Below, in pieces: positions 24,301 to 37,595 of a stretch of 64,000 nt of DNA (position 1 is its first letter; each line of letters opens with the position of its first letter). The notes beneath the pieces are model-generated. The model had not been told where the DNA came from, ran no database searches, and saw nothing but the letters and a program-made list of their open reading frames with translations. Both the position numbers and the translations under genes were made by a program. The DNA is from Liriodendron chinense (taxonomy: Eukaryota > Streptophyta > Magnoliopsida > Magnoliales > Magnoliaceae). The stretch spans positions 744,001 to 808,000 of the forward strand of contig ML058460.1 of assembly GCA_003013855.2 (NCBI GenBank), given 5' to 3'.

Positions 24301-25181
24301 ACATTATTGGTCCTCTCCCAACAGGCAAAGGAAAAATAAAATATACAATCGTGGCCGTCAATTACTTCACAAAATGGGCCGAAGCAGAGCTACTGGCCAC
24401 AATCACGGAGAGTAAAACTATGGATTTCATCTGGAAATCAATCATATCTGATTCAGAATCCCAAACAATATAATCTCTGACAACGAACGTCAATTCGATA
24501 ATGCAAGATTCCGATAGTTCTGCGGCAATCTAGGCATAAATAATGTATACTCATCTCCCCATTACCCACAAGCTAATGGCCAGGTTGAAGTCGTCAATAA
24601 AATCATAAAAAACCACCTCAAAATGAAGCTCGGAGAAAGGAAAGGAGTGTGGGCGGAAGAGCTCCCCGATGTACTCTGGGCTTACAGAACCACAGCTTGG
24701 TCCACGATCGGAGAAACACCCTTCTCTTTGACTTTCAGAAATGAGGCCGTGATATTGGTCGAGGTCGGTATGCCAACCCACCGAACAGGTCGTCATCAGC
24801 CTTATCAGAATGAAGATTAGCTACGAATGAATCTCGACTTACTTGACAAAGTGAGGGAAACTTCCAAAGTACGAGTAGCAGCATAGGGTACACGATACTA
24901 CAATTCTCGAGTAAAGAAATGGTGATTCAGAGTAGGGGACCTCGTCCTTAAAAAGGTCAGAAAAGATATCAAAGAAAAAGTGGGTGTGTTCAGCCCCAAT
25001 TGGGAAGGGCCATACAAAGTACTTAGCTCGTCTCGTTCAGGCACTTATTGGCTTGAAGATATGGAAGGCAGACCTCTCCCACATCCATAGAATGCAAAGC
25101 ATCTCAAAGTTTATTATCCGTGAACAGGTCGGATACTCGAATAAGGTGAAGATTGGTGTACCAGGAACCTTTTTCGAATAA
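21362..25181 (+). pseudogene. Pol of the Tat-like element: protease, RT, RNase H, integrase, broken
   Basis: The protease area spans 21400-21730 (VSTDSSVDILYSATS, with the usual catalytic DSGSS region altered; then YNAIIGHPILRALKA). The reverse transcriptase lies in the long open frame 21778-23079: LRQAGFIEDVRYPDWLANVV, NKACPKDSLPLPRID, and the catalytic box YVDDVLIK in place of the usual Y(V/A)DDM. RNase H is at about 23480-23771 (NNEVEYEALPAGLR, VHSDSQLVVGQV). Integrase runs from about 23900 to 25181, with HPQANGQVEVVNK near 24565-24603. Stops and shifts separate every domain. Confidence 0.8.
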
Positions 25182-25189
25182 AGATCAAA

Positions 25190-25850
25190 TTTTCTTGAAG
25201 TCAAACATGTTTACAAACTGAGTTTGATACACAGAATGTCATTAGCAAAGGGAATCTGAGTTCGATCGTAAGGTCATAAGACCAGATTCACCAAGCTATA
25301 TCATTATCAGAAGATAATAAAGGGAATCTGAGTCCGATCATAAGGTCGTAAGATCAGATTTATCACAATACATAAACAAGCATGGCCATCAATGGTTTGG
25401 AGCTTGACACGAGCTTAAAGTCGAAAAAGTCGGAAAGCATAATAAACGACTTGGTCGACAAAAGCTGTGAGCCATGAAACCAACATATCCCAACCACTTA
25501 GATAAATTTCTATTGTTCGAAATGGGATAAAATAAAATATCACAACAACCACAAAAGCATAAATGCACCAGCGATGAATGTGAAAGCCTCAGAAGGGCTA
25601 AAAAAAAATTTATTTTCTACCCTAGAAGGGCTTAAAAGTATTTACAAAAGTCCCTCAAGGGACAAAAAAAAAACATGAAAAGGGAGATGATATATCTTCT
25701 TAGCCCTTAGCAACCCTGGACGAACCAGCTTCCGTCGCCTCAACCCGAGCTTCGGCCTGAGCACCCTCAACGACCTCGTCATTGTCAACTGGAGTAAGGT
25801 CGAGATTTGGAAAGTGCTTTTTTGAACAAGGTTCTGCAGTCTTGGAAGTC
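25190..25850. repeat. Downstream region of the Tat-like element with direct repeats
   Basis: Two near-identical copies of an approximately 48-bp unit ('aaagggaatctgagt(t/c)cgat'... '(a/g)taaga(c/t)cagatt') start at about 25246 and 25318. The rest shows 'gaagggc' and 'caaggg' motifs but no coding sequence. Confidence 0.6.
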
Positions 25851-25965
25851 GTGATTATACAGATCGTATGTATATCTTTCATCCCCGCCGTCCATCTGTT
25901 TTTCCAACACATTTTAGGGAATGAGCACAAAAATAAAGTAGATCCAAAGCTTAAGTGAACCATTG
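25851..25965. mobile_element. Half of a foldback MITE
   Basis: One arm only: 'ccgccgtccatctgtttttc', 'ttttagggaatgagcac', 'aagtgaacc'. It lies at the point where the Tat-like element ends. Confidence 0.5.
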
Positions 25966-26945
25966 TTAGCCAGCTGGGCTAGCAGGCGGACACGTTGAAG
26001 AGGACAGTTGTTGAATTTTCCTTTTAAGCAGTTCATTTTCAGGCCACGAATTGAAAGTGCAAGATTTTTCTACCAAACATGTTTTGAGGCATAGTTCTAT
26101 CCATGGTCGGTCCCGATAGATCAACGGTTCAGATATTAAAGTCCCATTTGTTCAAGGAGGAAGCTGCCAAAACTAGAAAACGGCCTTTAGCTCTGGTTAT
26201 GGGACTGGTTTTTCTTTTTCCTGGAGCGTGGCGCCTGGTACTGACGCTTTTTCTTTCGTTATTTTTTATTTGTCTTCTTTAATTTGGTCCTTGCATCGTT
26301 ACCGCAATATTTGAATCTTTAGCTCTTGGTTGATAATAAATTATTTTCTTACCTTAAAATAAATAAATAAATAAAACCACGAATGATGAGAGAGAGAAAA
26401 GTTCAACCACTGGGCAACATTCCTTATAAAAAGTATTCTAGCTGGCATCAGGTTAAATCTTTTATTTTTGAAGGACGGACTGAATTGTCAAAATTTATTC
26501 AAGGAAAAACGAACTTTATAATGATTTTTTTTATTGCGTTAGTCACAATTCACACACCCTGTTAATACCACAATTCACCCACCTGGTTAATCACACACAA
26601 AGCATCCAGTGGCACTGCTGTTTTACCTGTTTGTTGGCATCACGTGCGAAATTTTCATGTTTGATTAATGTCAAATCATCATTGAAATATATTAATGTCC
26701 TAATTAATTAAAAAAATGAAAAAAAAGCAGTAATTACAAAAAATTTCATGTGCCCCCTATGTGTGTGTGTGTGTGTGACAATCATTTCTATGTTTGCTTT
26801 GGTTGTAGTAAAATCACAATGATAACAAGATTTCTTTAATTTACTAAAAATTTCATTGCAAAATAGATGAAGGTGAGGATACGGGTTTACGTAGTCAGGC
26901 TCTCACCACCATGGTGGTGTGGTGATGCCAGATTTGATTGGTAGG
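25966..26945. other. Intergenic, nothing recognised
   Basis: AT-rich, with a short (GT)n run at about 26760-26778. No coding frame is supported. Confidence 0.45.
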
Positions 26946-26949
26946 GTTG

Positions 26950-27412
26950 TATGTCTTAAAGTGATGTCACCACGCTCTTTAGGCCTCATCATCATGTATG
27001 TGTTGTATCCACATTGTCCATTCATTTGCAGAGATTTTAGGGCATGAGCCAAAGAACGAGTAGATTTAAAGTTCAAGTGGACTCCACCGTAGAAAACAGT
27101 GGGGATAGTGACACCCACCACTGAAACTTTCCTAGGAGCCCCTGTGATGTTTATTTGATATCTAACCTGTTTATAAGTTAGCACAGACATAAAATAAGGG
27201 AACACAAATATCATCTTAACCAATAACTTCTGTGGCCCAAAGAAGTTGTTAATGGTAGGTGTTCAATCACCACTGTTTTCTGTGGTGGGGTCCACTTGAA
27301 CTTTGGATCTGGCTCATTCTTTGTCTCATGCCCTAAAATAATTTCTCCAAATGAATGTACTGTGTGGATACAACACATATATCATGATGGTCCCACAGAA
27401 CGTGGTGACGTT
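26950..27412. mobile_element. Foldback MITE, GTCACCACG terminal type
   Basis: The left end GTGATGTCACCACGCTCTTT pairs with the reverse complement of the right end, GTAACGTCACCACGTTCTGT. The shared core lies between, including 'gttgtatccacattgtccat' and its mirror. The exact ends are uncertain. Confidence 0.7.
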
Positions 27413-27552
27413 ACTTCAGTTGCGACTGTCAAGTTCAGCGGCAAATCCGCGTCCGCTTGCCTCACTTCTCATTTATTAATAGTGCACTGACTTTTATTTA
27501 AGCCAAATCCGAGGGCTGATTCGATTCAGGTGAACCAAAACTAAAAAATAAA

Positions 27553-27933
27553 GGGTCGTGATTCAGTGTAAGGCCCCTCATGGGAGGTGGGCCAATACAT
27601 CTTATAGATTAGTGCATACTGCAAACGTGTCATACATCCCAGCCATTCATCAGGTAGGGAACACCGTGAATATTCTTCGTAACAAAAATCAGGGTGGTAC
27701 AATAATCATATTGGGTGTACTGTTGAAATGTTTCCCTACCACCTTTTTCTAGCATAAGAGATTGGCCTGTATGAGATAAGAATAACAACATCATTTTTGG
27801 TCCATGGTATGTCCGTGGTGTACCCTATCAGATGAATGGTCAAGATATATGACACGTATGACTTACGGATGAAAATCTAACACGTATTCCGCCAGATCCA
27901 TGTGAAGGGGCCCACTTCACCGAATCACGACTT
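27553..27933. mobile_element. Small inverted-repeat MITE, GTCGTGATTC termini
   Basis: The left GGGTCGTGATTCAGTGTAAG pairs with the right GTGAAGGGGCCCACTTCACC...GAATCACGAC. The interior has GTGGGCC-like segments but not the usual foldback core. Confidence 0.6.
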
Positions 27934-28344
27934 ATAAATAAAAGCATGCTTAGGGTACGGTCTTCTATGTTCTCGAAGAACGTGGTTACCAAGCAACAGG
28001 TCTCTTGAATTCTTCATATTTGCTCATCTCGATGTATTGCAATACGATGTGTCGGGACTTCAGCCTTTGAATCTGGATAATCTTCCAATGATCCAAGCCG
28101 TTTATATGACAAGTTTCATTTTGTACGGTGTAAAAACAACAAATCCAACAGCTAGAGTCTTCACGTTTCTTATTTTAATACATCGCGAAATCTTTGTCCC
28201 AAGTTTCCGAGACCTTTCCTGGCTCCATAGAAAGGCTCACGCCGTGTAATGTGGAAGAGATTTGGTCCATTCATTAAGTAATGAATGGGCCCACCTTGTC
28301 ATCATCCTGGAAACTAGCAGGTGGGGGGCTACATGTGCATGGCA
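27934..28344. other. Intergenic, nothing recognised
   Basis: No supported gene or repeat. Confidence 0.4.
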
Positions 28345-28353
28345 ATATTCAAT

Positions 28354-28862
28354 GGGAGCGGATTAGGTGAGACCCAGGATCCACCGAGGTGGGTGGGACC
28401 ACTGAATGTGGGGCTCACAGTGATGTATGTGCCTTAAATACACACTGTCCAACGATTTTGAAAGTTCATTTTAAGGCATGATCCCAGAAATGAAGCGACT
28501 CAAATCTTAGATGGACCACACCACAGAAACAGTCGTGGTTGAATCCCCACCATTAAAAACTTCATGGATTCTACCGGACTGTTTATTTGCCATTCAATCT
28601 GTTGATAAGGTCACAAACACCTAGATGAAGAGACCACGCAAATATCTTGACCCAAAGCTTTTGTGGCTGACAAGGAATTTTTAATGGTCAGTCAACACTG
28701 TTTCCTGTACTATGGTCCATCTGGGATTTAGAACTGCTTCATTTTTTTGGATCATGCCCTAAAATGAGCTTTCAATATGGATGGACGGTGTGGATGTAGT
28801 CACATAAATCGCAGTGGTCCCACCCACCTCGGTGGATCCGGGGTCTCACCTAATCCGCTCCC
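28354..28862. mobile_element. Foldback MITE with near-perfect 50-bp ends and 9-bp duplication
   Basis: The left end GGGAGCGGATTAGGTGAGAC and the reverse complement of the right end agree over the first 50 bases with one mismatch (A/C at base 23). ATATTCAAT flanks both sides (28345-28353 and 28863-28871). The 9-bp duplication and long terminal repeats indicate a Mutator-like mechanism. Of all copies in the window this is the cleanest, suggesting a recent insertion. Confidence 0.93.
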
Positions 28863-28871
28863 ATATTCAAT

Positions 28872-31021
28872 GCATGTGGGGCCCACCTAATGAGTAGATA
28901 AACTAAAATTTGGGCCTCTTCAAAATTTCTCGTACCTAAAATGGCAAATGCACTGAATTATTCCCACATGTGACACGACTCCTTCAGCATGAGAAAATCA
29001 TCACCATTAGTTTATGATTCAACGGTGATGATTGCAGGTGCCTACTGCTTGATAGACATATAATAGTAGCTCGATTGTCAAACGTAGTGTGTCTCGTCGT
29101 CCGTACGTGTGTTTGATTTTACATAATAAAATAAATAAAAAACCATGTTAGGTTGTATTTTAGCAGATCTACATCTTAAAATATTGATTAAAATAAGAAA
29201 AAAGATCTTTGGCATTGGGGCTGAGAACGAAGATTCATGGATGATAGATATTGCATACGTGGCTAGCAAGTCGAGCTGTCCAAATTATCGGTCCAAGTTT
29301 ATATGTATAATGATCCAACGCTCATTTGATTATCTGATTATTGGGTTCATGGACATTTATTGGACGGTTGATGAAAATAAACCAATGGTCCTATTTCAAC
29401 ATGTCCACGAATCAGAGGTTAAGATTGTCCCTCAACCAATCTGATACTAGGATTGTGGATTAGCACCAGTGGGTTCACAATGTAGTTGGTTTATTTTAAG
29501 CTAATGTATTCCACGTGTATAGTTTTTGCATGCCTGCATATCAAGCGGCATACTCTGCCAGAGCATAAATAACTCCCATTAAAATAATTTAAAAAAATAC
29601 AAATACGTATTGCCTATGTTTAAGTTGTTTTTTTTTTTTTTTTTTTGCAACCAAATAGTCCCTAAAATTAAAAGTAGATCCCTCAAATTTGTTTTTCTTA
29701 ATCCTTCTGTCCTCTGACGCTGGTCCTTTGGAAGGCACACATGACACGCATGGTGAGATCCAAGTATTCCACAGGTCGGTCGCAAGTGTTAGAATTTTTC
29801 AGTCAGTGGGCCATCATTGATCAGTTGATCGGACCATTCAAATCAATCGTTGTTGGATGATATGGATATGGATTGTGGTGGACCCCACAAAGGTGGTCAT
29901 CCACATGACACACATGATTTTACGAGAGATTTATGAACCTTCAATGCTCCCACGAGCAAAAATATGTAGATACATCTACACAGAGACTTATCACTAATGT
30001 AATTAGGGGTGCAAATGACCTAACTATGAGAGAAGGATATCCAAAATCATTCTTAAATTGAAGTATTTTAATCTTTGGATTATTTAAAAAGTTGCAAAGA
30101 CGATGAAAAATTTAAAGAACATGAGTTAAATGGTAGAAGGTACTGAATATCCAAATATAAGAAACATTATTTTATTATTATTTATTTGCATATCCCAAAT
30201 GTTTATTCCAGGAATAGGATAAGGTTTCCCTAGCCACAGGCATCTAAAGGAACCCACTCACCACATGCGGGTGTGATCCAAAGCCATCCATCAAGTAGGC
30301 CAGGCCTGGTAAATGCTCTTACTTGACCCAAACCAACTACAAACCTAGATCTAAAGACAATGGGTGCCCAATAGGAACTGGATCCCGCTCCGGGGCTTCA
30401 AGAACAAGATACCAACCCCAAGGGAAACGCACCTGTCAAGACGGCAACCCTGGTATGAGTGCTATAGGACCCAACCCGAACCTAGCCTGTTTACAGCCAC
30501 AGCTGCCAGGCACCTCCAAAATACAAAAACTCCCTCAACTCGGAAAATCCAAACGTTCAGGACTCCAAAAACCGAGTGAAAAGATCGCGTGTTATATATA
30601 TCAAGATACGGGCGTGTCATTGTGTGTTTTTGCACGAGTCCTTCCTAGTTTTAATGTAATCTATTTACCCAAAATATTAATAAATAGGTACTTCACCTGT
30701 TGCTGCAGATTTTCTATTTCTTTTCCAAGATTTTGCACTACATAAATAGCTTGTATTCAAGCTAAATCATTGGAGAAAGCCAACGTGCACTCCTTTACAC
30801 AATTGAACTGTGCAAGATGCTTCTTATTGCATGTTAAAACCGCAGTCTAGGGCAGTTTTTGCCTGCCATTAAAACTGCAGCCCCAAACGGTTTTGGACTG
30901 TCTTGACATCTCATCTTGCCTATCTAGCATGCATCATCCTCCTTTGGCTTGCATCATCACAGACTCTAATGAGCAATGCTGCCATCGCAGACTGTACTGT
31001 TCGTACAAGCAATGGCCATGA
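28872..31021. other. Intergenic or MED15a 3' flank, no gene seen
   Basis: A T tract lies at 29627-29646. The open frame at 30323-30745 has no recognisable domain and low-complexity composition. The part next to 31021 should contain the MED15a 3' UTR on the minus strand, but I could not pick a poly(A) signal with confidence. Confidence 0.45.
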
Positions 31022-34000
31022 TCAAGCACTCACACATTTCTCCCACGTACCGTATCTTGAGCTGAAACTGCCTCCTCCATTCTGTTGGGCATATTCGGTG
31101 ACAACCTTGCGGACGCAGATGTCCCAAGTCCTTGCCATTTCCCCCAATGACATGGGCTGCGAAAGGACACGGAGTGATGAACTGAAACTCAACCTAGCCT
31201 TGACTGAGAGATCTTCAAACTCCTTACTGTGAGCATACACGATTGAAATTCATGTCAGAAAGCAATAAAATCAATATAAATGTGTGGATGAAAGGAACCC
31301 ACAAGTGTGAGATGGGAGGGGATTCATCGCCGTGAATGTGGCAAGGTGGCACACATGCAAGACCCACCATTCGATGACCACAACTCTCTCAAATATCAGG
31401 CCAGTTTATTCATCAGGTGGGCCACAGATGTATATTGAATATGGACAGCCAATCTCTTTTCCTAACCATCAATTTCTGTACAAGTGTGGCCCAGCAGACA
31501 AGTGGACTTCCCTATTTGTGGGCCACAGCATATTCATAGCAGGCCCCAGCTACTGAAATGCATGGATCTCACACACATGTGCACCAAAAAGAGCCCCCTC
31601 TCACATGCGCAATTCCATCCACAGGATCGTATGCAGAGTGGGAACACAAATGCCGGATCCATTCCTACCTAAGTTCAACCGGCGACTTGTCTAAAAGAAC
31701 AGGAGAGCAGTTTGGATAATTCGCGGGGACGATCAATCGCAATGGCAGGACAGGGGACTGCATAACCAAAGCACAGAATCAATATATTGTGTGGATGTGT
31801 GCTTGTTGCATGTACGAGATTTGCAAAGCTCACCATTTGCGCCGAAGCATACTGCGACTTCAAGTTTGGACTGAGAGCCACAGCATTATAGGAACATTTG
31901 ACAATGGCCCCTTCACCATCAGCTGCAATCAAGTCAACGTCCTCATCACTGATCTCCACCACAGTATCAATTAACCTCTGGTTTATTTCCCTGATCTCCT
32001 CCAGAAGTGCATGGCTAGCCTGCAACAGGAGATAGAAATACCATCTGTCAGCTTAGGAAGACACAGGAACTAATGAGGCATGACCAAGATCTTTCTATAA
32101 TGCAGCAGCAGCAGCAGCAGCATAGAAGCAATCTAATGGAAGAAGAAAGAATCCGAGATTTTTTCCATGCCTTCTAGTATTTAAGCCAACATGCATTGGC
32201 AGCAATTTACTTTCAAACAAATACAAGATAGTGAGGCTGACTCTGGTTGAGTGTGGGTGCTCATCGCAGAATAGTCTAACACAATCACACCCAAAAAGAC
32301 AATCCTAGCCGTCTACTTTTCCCAACAAACGTTGACTTTCAGCACTTCCATTTTTACCATCCATTTCAAGGCCACACAGTTCATACAGCTAAGGTGAGGA
32401 TCATCCACTTATCAGACCTACTACATGGACAGTCTGGATCCATTAACCCACTTGCCATATAACAGGTATTTGGCGACAACGCTCTTGCTGAACCATCAAG
32501 CTGGAGAAAAACATCCTCTAAGATGATTGTCCACATGGTCTTTAGGAGGAATTATGGCTAAAAGAATGTTTCCGGTCAAATAAAATCCAGAGAATTTTGC
32601 AGCGCATGATGATAATCACCGCTGAAAAGCAAGTCCCACTAGGCAGCAATATCTCATTGATGAAATTCAAAAGTGAATACCATACCTCAACCTTGTGCCT
32701 CTTGATCCTAAATGTTGCAGCTGACTCCAATTCAGATGTCTCAAGACTGTCCAACTGCTTGAAACTGTCATTTACACTACCAGCTGACAAAACCACATTT
32801 AAGGGCATGGCACTCGTTTGGCGCCTCATTTTCTTTGTTGCAGCACTTCCATCTTGTGACATGAAGTTCCTTGCTTGCAGACGGCACTTTGTCATTGCCA
32901 CCAAGTCCTCACCCACAGCAGCTCTAGACCCGTTACCAGGTGCCGATCCTGCTATCCTGTCGACCATACTCACAACAGAGCCAATGTCACTGACAGAGGA
33001 ACTAAGCGCATTTGGTGATGTTGATTTTACCTGAAAAGGTTACAATACAGTTATGCTTTTATCATGACTCATGAAAGTTATGATGGAACGTATTGTATAA
33101 TGCTTGCATAGAACGTATTGTAGAAATTGTATAATTGTAAGGAACGTATAATACATTTCCAGGGAACGTATTGTAGAAATTGTAAGACTGATGCGGTTAT
33201 GATGGAATGGGTAAGCTTGAACAGCATCGATAAATGTTGCGGAACATCGCATGGGTTACAACATTTCAAATCAGCTAAAGTTGAAGACGGATTTTTTCCC
33301 CTCCCTCATCTTGATCCACCATTCCATGGAAATAATGATAGTGCAACAAGAGCACATCTATTGTGATCCATTGTTCAATGGAAATATTAATGGTGCTATG
33401 AGTGCATTTCAGGTTTTGAGACTACAGCTATCCAAACTAAAATATCATAGAGATGATCCAAACTGTAAGGCGCATAAAATTCCTTGAAGCCTTGATTCTG
33501 GACGAGTGAGACTTATGTCTCAATGATCCAATCCAAACCGTTGATCTGATGGACCAACACGGATAGACCTTGGTAGCAAGATTCAACCATTTCACCTGAC
33601 ACTCCCACTTCAAAACATGGATTGGCGCCTACAGCTCAGACTTGTAAGAACAGAAATTCTACCTCTAAAAGACTCGCACTTCCATAGGAACTGCATTTGC
33701 ACTTTTTTTTTTACTTGTCAGGATGATATCTACTGCTATATATCTCCCATATACATTGAACATCCCATATTTATGTACTGTGCCAGTTAGGAGTGAGTTG
33801 GTACAAGTCGTAGGCTCTAAAAGGGCAAGGGAAAGGATGTGGGTGGAGGTGGAAAGAAAAGACTTATTGACCTATGGTCTAAATGAAGTTATGGCTCTTG
33901 ATAGAGTGAAAGGATTCATGTAGCCGACCCCACTTAGCTGAGATACTGCTTAGATGATGATGATCATTATAAATTGAATGCCACCGTCATGTCACCAAAA

Positions 34001-37000
34001 AAGGAGAACTATATAGCCCTTTTTTCACACACACATAGGAAAATGATCCCCTAGAGTTGACTACCATATAGTTGACTCTGTGGGGTTCATCATGATGTGT
34101 GTTAGACATCTGAGCCATGAATCAGCCACAGCCCCTTAAAATTAACACACAAAAAAAAAAAAGGAATGCCCCAAAAAATTGTGGGTTCAATGCTCCGGTG
34201 GGCCACACCGCAGGGAACAGTAATAAATCATGCCTAGAATGACTTGGATTTCAGGGCCACATCATGGTGGGCCACAAGGTCAACACTTTAGTATGTTAAC
34301 CTAGAGTCGAGCAAAATTGGACCCACCAGTAAGTGTAGCCTCTGGTGCCTCGTAGTTGTTCTTTCTTTTTATAAAGTCTAACATGCACTACAACAGCTAG
34401 TTGCACCCTCCCATAGTCCCATGTTTGGTATAGAACCCAAAAAACAGGCCGATGCAAAATTCTGGTTGACCACACCGCAGGAATCAGTTGGGATGGATGC
34501 CCTCCCATTAAAACCTTGCAAATTGTAGGTGGGGCCACCATGGGTTTTATATGTCATTTAATCCATGCATCAGATGTGCTCCATCAAAATGAAGGCAACT
34601 TTCCAAAAATCAGCCATTTCAAAAATTGGAGTGCCACACCATGTGAATTTAGAGGTTTCAGGCATGACCTACAGTGTGGCCCACCTGATTTTTGGATCAA
34701 CCTAATTTTCAGGCTCCCAGCCAAACATAAGAGGCATACGATAGGCAGAGTGGAGTTTCTATACCCATCATGGTGGAGCCCACACAGTTCAACACCACCA
34801 TAACTTGTGGTAGTGTCAACACTGATCAAATGCATATAGGAATGGATGTATGCATGTGCTTATGTACATGTGTACGTATGTACATATGTATGCATACAAA
34901 CATACATACAATCCGTAGCCTAGGTGAGCCCCACCACAAGAAACAGTGGAGATAGGCAGCCATTGTCCTTTAACCTGTGGGCCCACCATGATGTTTATGC
35001 CCCTACCAAGTCATTCACCATGTACGTCCCACCTGGATGAAGGGGTATACTGAAAAAGAAGCCATTATAAAACTCTACTGGGCCCCAACACGTGATTTTA
35101 GAGGATTCAACTGTATGTTTTTACAGTGTTCCAGATGGTGTGGCCCATTTGAATCTTGGGTCCAACTGCTTTTTTGAGGCATTCCACTTTATATGGGGTT
35201 GTCTCTGGTGCAAGATTCAAATGACTGACACACTACAAGGTGAGGGCCCAAACACAATTGACTACATAGTATAGTCAACTACATGCAGATAATTCTCCCA
35301 TACGTGTGTGTGCACGCACCCACATGGTTCCGGTACCACCTCGTGGTGGTGGTACCAGACTATTGTGGACTTGCATGATGTGTGCATCAAATTGACCTCA
35401 TCCATTTGGTGTGCCCTTTGATGTTGGGCCATGGGGCCAAAATTCAGCCTGAGTGGGAAGTCAGGTAGGCCACACCACAGAGAACAGTTGGGAGGGGACG
35501 CCCACCATAAAAACAATCCACATTTACTATGAGCCCAACCATGTGTATATGCCATCCAATCCCTGCATCCAACATGCTCCACTAGGATGAGAGGACATCC
35601 TGAAAATCAGACCATTCCAAAACTCAGGTGTGCGTGTGCGTGTCTTCGTCTCTGTGTGTGTGGCCCACCATGGTATGTATATGCCATCTAATCCATGTAT
35701 CAGACATGCACCACTAGGAAGAAGGGACATCCTAAAGATGGACCATTTCAAAAAAGTGAGTGCGCCGATAGGGGGGTGCGCTCCAATGTTTACCACCATA
35801 AGCTTATGCTGGTACACTGTTTTAAATAGCGGATAGCATATACACTAACAATCATCCCTCTGTAGCGTGTAACGTAAGCTACGTTGCATGTAGCATAAGC
35901 TAACACTTAGTGTTTTCGGGTTCAGGGCCTTGCCTCATTGGTAGACTCTGTGGAGTTTCAACAAGAGGTCTTGGTCTCGAAACCCATCAGGGTGAAATTC
36001 CTGCTGCTGACAGCACCAGTGGGTGCATTGCATGACTGACTGGGTGGGTGGGTTGCATGACTGACCAAAAAAAAAAAAAAAGCTACACTTAGTGTTTGTA
36101 GTGTCAATATCATTACATGTAGGCTGGGGATACGGAAACATGAATCGATATCGCCAATACCCAGAAACATATCACTATGGGAAACATTGGTGAAACATGG
36201 GGAAAATGGTAGAATTTCTCAATGAAACTTTAAGGAGATGCTAAAATACACATGCATATTTAAGAATCAAATAATAGCAAAAAGGACGCATATTTGCATA
36301 TTTAGGAATCAAATAATAAGTTTCCCTTTAATGGGGGCCTAAAGGCATGTATCGTTAACTCAAGGAAACATGGGGGAAATGCCAAAATGGAGGATCCATT
36401 CATCCATTCGTCCATCCATGCACATACATACATACATACAAACACACACGTATGATCCATCCATCCAACCATCCATGGATGCATACATGCATACATACAA
36501 TGACAAATACATATATACACACATGCATGATCCATCCATCCATGCATGCACCATGTTGTAATGTGCAACTGCACATTCGCATATGCGCACAGAGCCGAGG
36601 AGATCGCATATGTGACTGTGGCATATGCGATCCCGGCACATATGCAATCGCATATGCCACATGTGCAACAATATGCGATCGCATATTGGCCCAACGGTCA
36701 GAAATATGACCGTTTTCACTTCTTCTTCTTCTTTTTTTCTTTTTTTCTTATTGCAAAAAAGAACCACTTTTTTCTTATAAAAAGGGCTCTAAACTCATCC
36801 ATTTGTAACATTCTCACCCCAAACTCTCTTACTCTCTTATTCTCTTACATTTCCTAATTCCAACTTCCAAGTGATCCTAAATTACTAATCTCTCTCTTAT
36901 TATTATTACTTATTACATTATTCCTAGTTTCCTACTTGTCTTGGAAGTTGAAGATCAAGAATTCAAGAATCAATCATTCAAGATTCAATCATTCAAGCAC

Positions 37001-37544
37001 TTTTCAAGTTTCAGGATTCAAGGAAGATTCATTCAAGTGTCGAACATTCAAGCACTCTCTCTCTCTCTCATACATTCTTCATTTCTTCAGCTTTCTAATC
37101 TTTCTTTTCAAGGAATCAAGTTCAATCAATTGTTCAAGTTTCTAATCTTACATTCCTTCGACTCTCTTACATAGTTACATACTTACATTACATACATATA
37201 TATTACTAATATACTTCTAGACTTTTCGATTTCTAGTTCTACATTTACATAAATATTCTACATTTTTTCCCATCTTTCTCTTACATTTTATTTCAAGTGT
37301 GTGTAAGTCACAAGCTACAAGCCTGCCTACCTAGTACCTACGGCTACAAGTTACAACTTTCAAGAGTGACTAAAGAGCCAAGCCTACCAACCTACCAAGA
37401 CTCAAGAAGAGTGAAGACTAGAGTGAAGAAAGTCTCAATTCAAGTCAACTCTCAAGTCTCAACTCTCAACTACAAGTCTCAAGTCCCTCTCTCTTTTTTC
37501 TTCTTTCTTTTGTTTTGTTCTCCTCTCCTACAAGTGCAAGTGGT

Positions 37545-37595
<51 letters not shown>

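Larger units (their letters stand above)
18923..25850 (+). mobile_element. Degenerate Ty3/gypsy retrotransposon (Tat-like), no visible 3' LTR
   Basis: The order is putative 5' LTR, primer-binding-like site, gag, protease, reverse transcriptase, RNase H, integrase. This is the Ty3/gypsy order. The reverse transcriptase style (DWLANVVLVKK, NKACPKDSLPLPRIDQLVDA) is that of the plant Tat lineage. I could not find a second copy of the LTR downstream. The sequence runs out into a foldback fragment near 25850. Many stops and frameshifts show it is old. Confidence 0.75.

Noticed and set aside
25190..25850. Possible 3' LTR of the Tat-like element
   Set aside because: I could not find the TGTTATGGGTAAATACG start or the AATAACAACA end of the putative 5' LTR here.
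30323..30745. 140-codon open frame on the plus strand
   Set aside because: No domain, biased composition and no splice or promoter context. It is probably a chance frame in the MED15a 3' flank.
31789..33034. Plus-strand frames at 31789-31974 and 32597-33034
   Set aside because: Both are antisense to verified MED15a exons.
35916..36080. A tRNA gene
   Set aside because: A- and B-box-like words exist, but the stems do not form a tRNA and an A tail with target duplications shows a SINE.
36302..36767. Overlapping open frames on the minus strand rich in Cys, Met and Tyr
   Set aside because: They translate the CATC/CATA microsatellite and GCATATGCG repeats, so the openness is a by-product of repeats.
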